DNA of 21,627 nt from the NCBI GenBank assembly GCA_905250885.1, contig CAJNOQ010003051.1, positions 1 through 21,627 on the forward strand, in the 5' to 3' direction. Under the pieces are notes generated by a model. That model was given only the letters and a program-made list of their open reading frames with translations, did not search any database and was not told the origin of the DNA. This document shows, in pieces, positions 1 to 9,100 of this stretch (positions within the stretch are counted from its first letter, which is position 1; the number at the start of each line of letters is the position of its first letter). Source of the stretch: Didymodactylos carnosus (taxonomy: Eukaryota > Rotifera > Eurotatoria > Philodinida > Philodinidae). The translations under genes were made by a program, and so were the position numbers.

Positions 1-780
1 GGAGAGGTCTCATTTTAATCAGAAATGTGCGGGCTACAATCATGCCTCATTAAGAACGGTTCGGGTTATTTTTTGGGGTTTCTGAAAAACTCGTTTTCTA
101 GAAAACCAGGTCTTCGAAGGGCTATGCAGAAGCCGCATGGTCGTATTCGTAATCAGCATGGTCGATAACCTATAACTCACTAGATTCCGCGCAAAAGCGT
201 TTAATCACTTCGTGGGGTTCCCTCGTTAGATAAAAACAATCTAGATTCTGTTACAGATTTATACATTACTTCACCCTCGCTTTCATGAAAACAGATAGAG
301 TTTAGATTCAGACTACTATCCGTTCCAAAATACAAGAGCCCTGGTCATTTTTTAAATAACTTTTGAAAGAAGATTTTCGCTGATTCGGGCATTGTATCGG
401 ATTTCTCACGAGTCCCACGACTGGCACGTGGTGACTCTTGGTAGCCTTAAAGACGGATGGACTATGAATAATCGACCATGCTGAGTCTCGCGGCAATGTT
501 TTAAAAATCTATCGAAAAACCAGTTTAGGAAACTGAGGTTTTCATGCTACTTTAACCTAATATTAAAAAATGCGCTATTCACTCAAAAAATATCAGACCT
601 CAAAACTGCAGAATGTAGAGTATTCAAGCTATTCTATATCCTGTTGATAGATGATCTCGAAATAAATTTTAAAAAACCCTAAGGTCTTCCAAAAGGGTTT
701 CTGGAAAACCTATTAAGAAAAATGTGTTTTTCGGTAGAATATATATACATTAACTACAACCAGTTAATAGATACACTATG
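1..780. other. Non-coding, no gene recognised
   Basis: All six frames are short and show no family resemblance. Short degenerate motifs of the type ttctggaaaacct or ttttctagaaaacc recur here (about 90, 690) and again at about 4620, which suggests old diverged repeats, but I cannot define a unit. Confidence 0.5.
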
Positions 781-792
781 TTGAGCTTATTA

Positions 793-960
793 TTATGATA
801 ACGTTTTTATTGGATTTATTAAAGTATTATCTACTGAAGTTTGATGCTGAGTTTTTGTTAGATGATCACCGGTTTCACCTACATACCAAGCACCACACTC
901 ACAAGGGATACCGTATACTGATGGAATAGGTATTTCGGTTTTATTGATTAATGTTCGTTT
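793..960 (-). pseudogene. Penelope-like retroelement remnant (GIY-YIG endonuclease end)
   Basis: The minus strand reads in one frame for about 55 codons and ends with TAA at 795-793. It contains VYGIPCECGAWYVGETGDHL, the core of the GIY-YIG endonuclease domain in the form found at the C-terminus of Penelope-like element polyproteins (IPC.CG..YiGeTgr.l). The domain nicks target DNA for insertion. Immediately upstream on the minus strand the frame hits TGA and TAG (966-961), so the reverse transcriptase part is missing or eroded; a neighbouring frame around 1000-1080 might hold more of it. The catalytic Arg normally following 'GeTg' is replaced by Asp (GETGDHL), consistent with decay. What is seen is the motif and the stops; assignment to Penelope rather than another GIY-YIG element is from family knowledge. 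Confidence 0.68.
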
Positions 961-966
961 TCACTA

Positions 967-1867
967 TTGCAATTATTTCAGCTTTGGTAAGAATGCTGTA
1001 TAGATTTCTACAATTTTGTGTGTATGTTTTAATGTATACTGGTTCACTGAAGGTCTCAATTTATCTGTCATTTCTCTAACATGCAGGATAACAACAATAA
1101 CAGCCACTAGTTCATCATTTTCTTAATCTTGTAAGAGTTCTTACTCTCTCAAAGGCTGAACAATAACAATTCACAAACAAATTCACAGACAAAAACAAAG
1201 TTAATGTATATATATTCTATTTGGTCTTATCACTTGCTAATATGGACTTAAACAAACAGTGACGGTTGTCTTAGTGGGTTCGTTCAGGTATTCGTGCTTT
1301 ATGTCAGTTCACTAGATCGGATTATGCGCTGTCATTAGAAGTGATCCTAGGAACTCATATTCAAACAAATATCTACATCAATAAACAATCAAAAATTATT
1401 ATAATAAGTACTATAATGCGTACTGCATAGACTAATGATAGAATAGATACCCGATGCTGCTGAACTATACTGTGAAAGAAAAAAGAAAGAAACAACAGTT
1501 TGAAGTATACAAATTGTTTCTGTGCCAAGTTAAGTTTTTAAAAAAGGTACCGCTTAGTTTTTGAGTTATAAGGGTCGCAATATCAGAGATGAACGCCAGT
1601 GTAAAAGCGAAATGAGTTTTCAGAGAACTTTCTGCACTACCATGACTTTCCGGCTTTCTCTGCGTATCTTTAAACAGAGCTAATAATCAATAAATAATTT
1701 TTTGGAAAAAGGCCTCTTTTAGTTTTTAAGATATAGCCCTCTTACTATCACAGACTAAAGCTAGCCAAATATATGGATTTCACTTTGGTCATCTCTCATA
1801 CTTTCTTTAAGTGCTGCTATATCCGTGTGTTATCCAAGTACTATAATGCGAACAGTTATTGTGTAAG
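967..1867. other. Non-coding with diverged dispersed repeats
   Basis: No gene is recognised. The stretch 1540-1690 (containing gactttccggctttctct) is related to 3800-3850 and to 13920-14085, and a weaker version of the opening part occurs at 1695-1760. A 15-bp exact direct repeat, AAGTACTATAATGCG, lies at 1406-1420 and 1836-1850 and brackets this material. Confidence 0.5.
1406..1850. repeat. Segment bracketed by a 15-bp direct repeat
   Basis: AAGTACTATAATGCG occurs exactly at 1406-1420 and 1836-1850, about 430 bp apart. The enclosed DNA carries a dispersed repeat. This could be a target-site duplication around an inserted segment, or an unrelated short duplication; no terminal inverted repeat or poly(A) tail was found at the inner edges. 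Confidence 0.35.
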
Positions 1868-1949
1868 CGATTGAAGTCGTCTAAACTCGATTTAAATTCC
1901 TTTGTTGGAAGTGAAAAGCTTGTGTTTTACCCACTCTAGTCTGAATGTA

Positions 1950-2868
1950 CCCAGATCCAATAGACACGGTCGTAAACGACCGTATACGGCCACGTACGGC
2001 GATATACATCAGCCGTATACGGGGGTCGTATTACGACGAAATACGGCGGTTGACGACTGCCGTATACGGCGAATTTCCTGTGACCTGTGTTCCTTGGAAT
2101 TCTATTGAAATGTATTCTTGTAAGTTTTCCGATACGAACTAGTGTTCTTTATGTGATCAAAATGCATCAAAGTGTTCTTTTGATCAACTACCCAGGTCCA
2201 AAAAAACGGTTAACGTCTAGTTAACAGCACAAAAAACGGCGCGTTAACGTTCTCAAAAAGCAAAAAACCGGCTAGTAAACAGGCCATTAACGGCCAGTTG
2301 CTGGCCAGTCTCTCGACTGCACCTTACAATTTATTTCCACTTCAGCAAACTATGATTACTATACTATATATGGAAGTTTGACGGAAGGTGTGGTAAGGTA
2401 TTTTCATCAATGAGAGCCCACGCGTGGATATTCATGGTATTTAGTGCAAACATGAATAGCAAATTCACACTTTTGTTTACAAACAATATGGTATAACCAG
2501 GATGTGCTGGATTTATAATTCTAGATAGGTGTGTTCGAATCTCAATCCTGATAAACAATTATAATTGTATGTATGTGAGTGGTAAGTGATATTCAAGACG
2601 ATACAACGCATGGGTGACGTCTTGAACCTCTGTATACATCTTCTATAGAAGATGCTGGAAACGAAAAATAAATTGAAACTAAACTGACCGTTAACGGCCG
2701 TAAACGGTCACGGCGCAGTTACGGCCGTAAAACGGCCGGCGTATTTACGGTGTAGTTACGGCCGTTTACTGCCGTATTTGCACCGTATACGGCCGTTTAC
2801 GATGCAAATACGACCGCAAACGGTGATTTACGGCGGTCGTTTACGGTAGTCGTAAAATTGAACCTGGG
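1950..2868. mobile_element. Nested 919-bp element, TA target duplication, subterminal CGTATACGG repeats
   Basis: The ends are CCCAG(A/G)T(C/T)CAAT in inverted orientation (1950-1961 and 2857-2868), flanked on both sides by TA, and the empty site is preserved in the right arm near 5780. Behind each end lies a dense array of near-palindromic 8-12-mers (CGTATACGG, CGTAAACGG, GCCGTTTAC) at about 1970-2070 and 2690-2855, mirror-oriented. Such subterminal arrays are typical transposase binding sites. No transposase is encoded, so the element is non-autonomous. TA duplication is seen in Tc1/mariner, PIF-like and some other superfamilies; the terminal sequence alone does not let me assign one. Confidence 0.75.
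2191..2305 (+). repeat. Extra internal end of the same element family
   Basis: TA followed by CCCAGGTCCAAAAAAACGG repeats the terminal motif of the surrounding 919-bp element. It is followed by its own subterminal array with a different core (GTTAACG, four or more times to about 2300). No matching opposite end was seen, so this looks like one end of a related copy trapped inside, or a composite element. Confidence 0.5.
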
Positions 2869-3283
2869 TAGTTGTTACTCTCTTCCTTGTCGTTATAACC
2901 GACAAATATTCGATAAAACGCCATTTGTTCTTCTCTTAGATTAAGTATAAGAAAAAAGTGTTTGTATACGTATGTTCAAAATACGAAAAAGAAGCAAATG
3001 AAGAAACAAATGAAGCACACAACGTGCATATAGGACGACTTTGTGTTAAATTCAAAATAACAGAAGAACAATATTATTTTCATCGAATATTCAGTTTAGC
3101 CAGTGTGAACATACGTCCAAACTTGGGATCTTCTTGGCATATTGTTCAAGATATTGTGAAGCAAATATGAAATAATTTATATTTGACAATAATAATACAG
3201 AAATCCTTTTCAATTAATCCTTTTGAAATACGACAAAGAGATCCTGGTCAAGAACGACAGCAGAATCCGTCTCAAGCACGTCG

Positions 3284-3621
3284 ATGGATTCTGATCGTAG
3301 TAGAACGTCTCCTCCAAAATCGCATACTGCGACAACCGCAGCGCTCTCAGACACAACAACAATGGTGAAACCGATCAATGGCTTAGATGTTGTTGGGTGT
3401 GGTTTTGATGTGACAAATCTGACAAGTAAATTTTGCTGTTAGATATTAGACGTCAACCAATGACCGGCACGTGGATGGATCCACTGGATCATTCATTAGT
3501 TTATACAATACCAAATGGTTCTATTATATTTCATAAATCAGATTCCTTACAAATTCAACATACAATTCTTATACGCACAATTCATGATTATTTGTTAAAA
3601 TCAATTTGCAACTGTGGATGA
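3284..3621 (+). pseudogene. Frameshifted gene fragment, possibly start of a MACPF-like protein
   Basis: One frame runs from ATG 3284 to a TAG at 3440-3442 and contains GLDVVGCGFDV. A second frame, shifted by one base, continues from about 3433 to the stop at 3619-3621 and contains YTIPNGS. The opening resembles the N-terminal start of membrane-attack-complex/perforin (MACPF) domain proteins of invertebrates, where a G.DVvG.GyD motif precedes the pore-forming core. That assignment is family recall, not a search result. The one-base break and the early stop mean no functional product is expected, and the helical clusters and the MACPF signature itself are absent. It lies inside the 1868-5858 inverted-repeat block, so it may be captured cargo. 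It could also be an unrelated secreted protein. Confidence 0.35.
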
Positions 3622-3640
3622 CGATGAAATAGAAATGAGT

Positions 3641-3697
3641 CCCATATGCATGTTGTGTGCTTCATTTCTTTCTTCATTTGCTTCTTTTTCGTATTTT
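3641..3697 (+). repeat. Third, partial copy of the inverted-repeat arm
   Basis: This 57-bp stretch (ccatatgcatgttgtgtgct... to gtatttt) matches 5613-5668 in the same orientation with a few substitutions. It is an internal fragment of the ~285-bp arm, so the block has been rearranged at least once. Confidence 0.65.
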
Positions 3698-5573
3698 CCT
3701 AAGAAACTAATCTAGTTACTTCGTTACGAGAAAGTAATGTGTGATGTAACCTTGAAATATACTTTTTTCTTTTATTTTCGGTAGCTAAATAAACTCTTTT
3801 TGACTACAATGACTTTCCGGCTTTCTCTTCGGATCATGATAATCAAAGATAAGGTGTATTCAAACTTCTCAATCTTAAAAATTCATTATTTTCTGTTTTC
3901 TTTCGCAGAGTAGGCGTGGTGTTTTCGTTCATTTTTTTTACTGCAGAGACCATAAATGTGTTATTAAAATACAAATAATGAAAAGCAAGGCCTGTGGCGC
4001 TTTCTTTCTGTCGATATCGCGACAATTGCAAAGATGTTTCGGAGTTATTTAAAAAATCTCTAGAAATTCTCTCTAGAATTTCCAGTTTCTTGGAAATTTC
4101 GATTTTCTGTAAACTAGAAAATGCTCGAGGAATTTATATATTCTTGAAATTTGCCGAACATTTTCTATAAATAATTTTCTCCTTTACAATGTAGTTGACC
4201 TCAGGTGGCTGTTTGTAAAAAACGTTTGATGTAACATGAAGAGAATTGTACGAGGTTTATGAAAAGCTGAACTTGTTCGTGAGCTGATTGTCAATTAAGG
4301 TTCTAATTTAAGTTTTCTTTTAATTTTAATGAACGAAAGACCGTTCAAAAACAACAATTTTCATATTCTCTTAGGAAACGATGAAAATACACTTTTTCTA
4401 TCCGGTTTTTACATATATACATAGTTGTTTTTGCTTTATATGGCATCCACAAATTAAAAAAGTTACACACAGGAATCGCCAAAGAAGCCTTTTGAATTTC
4501 GCCATGTTTTAAGTTATGTGAGAGAAATTTAAATCGCTTGAGAAAACGAACCGCATGTTCTGAATATGAACGCACAAGCACAAAGCACAATAAATTCAAA
4601 GTAAACAGCTCAAGAACCTTTTCTAGAATACCTCTGGAAAACCCTAAAATTAGGCGGCATGTATTGGTGACCTTATACGTTTGTAAGCCGTGCTTTTTAG
4701 ATACGAGTGCAGAAAAAGCCAAAGTTTTGTCGTAGAGCGCTTGGTCTCTGTGAAAGGTTTTCCGGATACCTCGGGTTTTCCGTAAAAATTCGTTTGCAGA
4801 AGCGGCCTGAGATAACACAAAACTTTTCCACAATAATTTCTAGATAAAAAAAAGTACGCTCTACAAGACCTATGTGGTTGTTTGACTTCGATGTCTAAGA
4901 CTGTTCTGGGAAAAAAGTGACCCGTAAGACCTTATCGCTGAAAAATCGATTTTCTGGAATCTCATTATGAAGTATGGGGACCGAGAAAACTGATAATGCC
5001 ATTAGATTCAGCATGCTCGGAAACCTCTAAGAGCCAGCTCTTGCAAATCTACTGCTTCTCAATGTAACGCTGTAAGCAAATCTTTCAACTGAAAAATCCT
5101 CTCATTACTCCAAAGAAGAAAAATAAAAAAAACGACTATGTTCGTTCACTTTGGTAATTTCTAATTGATTAATCAAGGATATGTTCAAAGGACTAGCAAT
5201 TTATAAGGTAGATAGAACTCAAAATTCTCTACAAGATGGTGTAGTTCTTAATTAGAAAGGTAAAACTTTGCCGTTGAAAAAAAGTTGTTTTACTTCCTTC
5301 CAGTCATTTTTGCTGGACTGTTCCGAATTACCCCAGCGAGTCACTCTGACTCTCCCGAATTACCCAATTCGGGACATTTGATAGAAGCTCTCTGGAAATT
5401 GATGAGTACTAATTAATCTTATTGAACTTTAACAAGATTTTTACATCAGTAGATAGAGAAATGTTCGGTCTATCCACCTGCGAAATGTCGTTTTTTCCCG
5501 AGTAAAAATGTTTCAGGTATGCTCAAATACCGTGAAAATTAGAGAGGCTGTCCCGAATTACCCCAACATATTC
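3698..5573. other. Interior of inverted-repeat block, no credible gene
   Basis: No recognised protein is encoded. The longest frame (162 codons, minus, 4345-4833) opens on TTG, lacks an early Met and matches nothing I know. A diverged dispersed repeat (gactttccggctttctcttcgg) lies at 3810-3840. Near the right side the phrase CCCGAATTACCC or a close variant occurs three times (about 5322, 5354, 5552), the middle one forming a palindrome. Confidence 0.5.
5353..5372. repeat. Palindrome CCCGAATT-ACCC-AATTCGGG
   Basis: Perfect 8-bp arms around a 4-base loop. Its left half is one of three CCCGAATTACCC-like copies between about 5320 and 5565. No function can be assigned. Confidence 0.5.
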
Positions 5574-5858
5574 TATTGTTCTTCTGTTATTTTGAATTTA
5601 ACACAAAGTCGTCCTATATGCACGTTGTGTGCTTCATTTGTTTCTTCATTTGCTTCTTTTTCGTATTTTGAACATACGTATACAAACACTTTTTTCTTAT
5701 ACTTAATCTAAGAGAAGAACAAATGGCGTTTTATCGAATATTTGTCGGTTATAACGACAAGGAAGAGAGTAATAACTACATTCAGGCTAGAGTGGGTAAA
5801 ACACAAGCTTTTCACTTCCAACAAAGGAATTTAAATCGAGCTTAGACGACTTCAATCG
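5574..5858 (-). repeat. Right inverted-repeat arm, uninterrupted
   Basis: Reverse complement of 1868-1949 plus 2869-3073. It preserves the empty insertion site of the nested TA element and marks the right edge of the block. Confidence 0.75.
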
Positions 5859-5878
5859 TTAAAAACCGGGACCGGTGC

Positions 5879-6131
5879 ATGGCTATTCATAGTAAGATTT
5901 CACAAGAACCTCAGCTTTATAATAGGAGTACGTTTCAATGGTACCGCGTGTGAAAACTGCTTTTCGCCGTAACGAGAAGTGAGATAAAAATTAAAATAGG
6001 GATTTGTGCCTAACTTCTACGGAGAATCGACCTAACTCGAAATAAAGAAAGATATATTACCATGATGTTATGGCTTTTCTCGATGCTTCCATAGAATCTC
6101 TCTTAATTCTTTCTACTCCTTACGTTAACAG
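5879..6131 (+). other. Possible 5' exon and intron of the ADP-ribosyltransferase gene
   Basis: An ATG at 5879 opens a 24-codon frame ending in TGA at 5951. A GT at 5948 would give a 69-nt exon in phase 0, and a good acceptor (ctactccttacgttaacag, ending 6131) opens the main frame in phase 0, so a 184-bp intron 5948-6131 is arithmetically possible. The donor CGC|GTGTGA is weak, so this is only one model. Alternatively the original 5' exons were lost when the inverted-repeat block arrived. Confidence 0.25.
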
Positions 6132-9100
6132 GTTAGTAGTAACAGCACACAATCTGAAAACGCTCGTGGCGAAGATCCCCATTTCGACAATGCAATATGG
6201 TGGTATTCATGTAACGAAGCATTTATCTTCAGTCAAATTAACAATATATTACGTTTAGAAAACTTTGAATTATTAATTACCTATCGTTATTACATTGTCC
6301 GTTTATGTCAAATGATTGAAGAATTGTACATTAAGAATAAACCACGACAAAAACGTCAAATTGTTTATCGTGCTGATAAAATTAAGCAGTCTGATTTTGA
6401 TGCTATGAAACAGTCATCAAAAGAGAAAGATCAACTTATATCGATAAATGGTTTTATTTCAACAACAACTGATAAAAAGATTGCTGAGTTTTATGCTAAG
6501 AAGCCATCTAACGGTGTTGATTTTGTGCCAGTATTATATGAAATAACAATTGATCCACTCATACCATGTCAAGCATTTGCCGATATCGAAACAATATCGT
6601 TTCATCCCGAAGAAAAGGAATTGTTATTCAGTATTGGCTCAACATTTTCTGTTGACAGTGTTGCTAAAAATGATAATGAAAATTTTCATCGTATAAAATT
6701 GACGGCACGTAATATGCGTGCTCCCGTTCTGGATGACATGAAATTAAAAGTAAAAAAATCATCACAATCATCGCTAACCATATTGTTAATTAAATATTTA
6801 ATTGAATTAGGTGAACATCGTGCTGCTCGACGATATTTAAAATCAATATTAGACAGTGTAGCATTAGAAAATGATCCATCATTGGCTTCAGCTTACAACT
6901 GTTTGGCACTCATTTATTCGAAAGAAGGTATACATAGTGCTGCACTTGAATATTACAAGAAAGCATTGAATACCCAAGCTAGGTTAGAATATTCAAATAA
7001 TAATGCATTAGCTGAAATTTACAATAATATTGGCTATACTTATATTGGATTACGTAATATTGACGTAGCAATACAAAATTTAAATGAAGCTGAACGGATA
7101 CAATTGCGTGAACCAGAATTAACAAGGGAACATTTAGCATCAATTTATTGTAATATTGGACAAGCATACTTTATTAAAAATGATCATAGTAAATCTAAAG
7201 AATACTTTGAAAAATCCTTCGATATTTATAAAGAAGATACTACAAAAAAGATAAGACATGATGCACTAGAAAATAGTTTAATGAAAGCTGATTTATGTAT
7301 TCAGTATGGGCATTTATTAAGTAAACTGGATGATAATTTTGCTGATGCTACAGAGAAATACAATATGGCATTAAAAATTTATGAAAATACATTAATACTT
7401 GAACATCCAAAATTAATGAAAACACATATAGATATATTTAGTGCATACGCTAAACATAAAGCCTATAGCGCGGTAACAGAAAAATATGAAAATAAAGAAT
7501 TTAAAGTATTAATCGAGAAATATACAGGAAGTCAACAAACTTTAGCCAATTTATATTTTATTATTGGTGCTTGTTATATTCATCAAGGAAAATATGATGA
7601 TGGAATGAATGTTTGGAATAACGCTATTCTATATGAAAAGAAACAATATTTAGATGAAAATTTACCATTAACGACAACTGATGGAACAATTCAGGTAATT
7701 AATAGTGCATATCGAAAAGCTTTTATTTATTATAGCAACGAGTCAAATAGTGACTCGTTTAATCTTGGAATAATAACTTCAAAATTATTTAATTATGATA
7801 AAGCAATAAAACATCTTAAGGCTAGTGAATCGGCGACTATTGATAAAAGTATAATTAGGTCAATTCTGCTTGGTGATATGTATTTTGATAAAGAACTATT
7901 TAAATCTGCAATAATTGAATACAATAATGCATGTGATCAAATAGGAACAAAAGAAAATTATTATTTTCTCAAAATTGCAATAAATTTATTGATTATTCAA
8001 TCTTTAGATGATAATAATGAGAAATTAGATGAATTAATTAAAATAAAAGATAGTTTATTAAATAATGATGATATTGATTATAATACAACTTCTATGAAAA
8101 CAATTATTTATTATAAAATTGCTCAATTATATTTAAGATTAGAAAAATATGATGATGCACGTTTATATGCTTATGAGTCAGTTAAATTAAAAATAAATCA
8201 CTTTTCACATCGTCATCTAAATTTAGTAAAAGATTATTTATTAATTGCTAATAGTTATTTTAATGAAAAAAATTATAGTGAATCATTACAATTATATGAA
8301 CATATAATTGAAATACAAATTGTTAATCTTCCTCCTGATCATACTGATATAAGAATGAGTTATTATAAAATTGGTGATGTTTATTGTAAAATGGAAAAAT
8401 TAGATCAAGCAATAGAAAAATATAAAATTGCACGTTCAAATAATCCACATTATTATTTACCAATGCATATAAATTTAATTGAATTATATCATAAACAAAA
8501 ATGGTATTCAAAAGCGCATGAAGAAGAAGAAATAGAAACACTTAATATTTTACGTGAACAATTACCAAAAGATATTGTAAATATGGCTGAAGAAGATAAT
8601 TCAAATTTATCTCTACCTGCATTTCAAACACTATTTACAAATAGAATAAATATAATAAGTGGTAAAATGTTTGCAACTTTTCTTCAAGATTTAATTTCTA
8701 TTTATCTTACAATTGGTGATATATATGTTAAAAAACAATCAATTGATGATGATGATGATATCAGACAAAATGAATTAAGAGAATGTATTATCATGTATAA
8801 GAAAGCAATTAATCTCCTTTTAAAAATAAGTATGTATCATGATAACAAGTTAACTGTGTTAATTTATGAAAAACTTGGAAATATTTATGAATTAAATAAT
8901 AATTTAGAAAATGCAATTAAAAATTATCAAAATGCATTAGCTATAGAAACGGAGAAGTATGCTTTACATCATAAACTTGTAAGTTTTAGTTATATAGACA
9001 AAAAATATGAAAGTTTAAGAAAATATATGTCATACTTCTGGTATACAACAGGCACAGTCTCAAAACAAGCATTTGCACGCATTTGGCACTATAATAACTC

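Larger units (their letters stand above)
1868..3073 (+). repeat. Left inverted-repeat arm, split by nested insertion
   Basis: Bases 1868-1949 and 2869-3073 together match the reverse complement of 5574-5858. The interruption falls between ...ctgaatg-TA and TA-gttgttactc, where the intact right arm reads ...ctgaatgtagttattactc. This dates the nested element as younger than the inverted repeats. Confidence 0.75.
1868..5858. mobile_element. Block with ~285-bp terminal inverted repeats, likely DNA transposon
   Basis: The left arm (1868-1949 continued at 2869-3073) is the reverse complement of the right arm (5574-5858) with only scattered mismatches. The outer ends read CGATTGAAGTCGTC on both sides. 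The left arm is interrupted by a later insertion at 1950-2868. Without that insertion the element is about 3.07 kb. The interior shows no transposase; it holds a possible MACPF-like fragment (3284-3621), a partial third copy of the repeat arm (3641-3697) and non-coding DNA. No clear target duplication was found at the outer borders (left ...gtgtaag, right ttaaaaacc...). It is therefore either a non-autonomous DNA transposon with long inverted repeats or an inverted segmental duplication. Its right end lies about 270 bp before the ADP-ribosyltransferase coding region. Confidence 0.6.

Noticed and set aside
1902..2142. Overlapping frames of 65-68 codons across the left arm and nested element
   Set aside because: They straddle the insertion joint at 1949/1950 and consist largely of translated CGTATACGG repeats.
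2480..2545. tRNA-like stretch with GTTCGAATC and matching caggat/atcctg ends
   Set aside because: The T-stem does not pair, no A box or D-loop fits, and there is no anticodon stem. Chance B-box-like motif.
4345..4833. 162-codon minus-strand frame inside the inverted-repeat block
   Set aside because: It opens on TTG, has no early Met, no domain, signal peptide or membrane pattern I recognise, and no splice or family support. Length alone is not enough.
6070..6258. 62-codon frame just before the ART gene
   Set aside because: It is a shadow frame. The overlapping frame from 6132 carries the conserved ART lead-in and continues into the main gene, and the front part of this frame is the pyrimidine tract of the acceptor.
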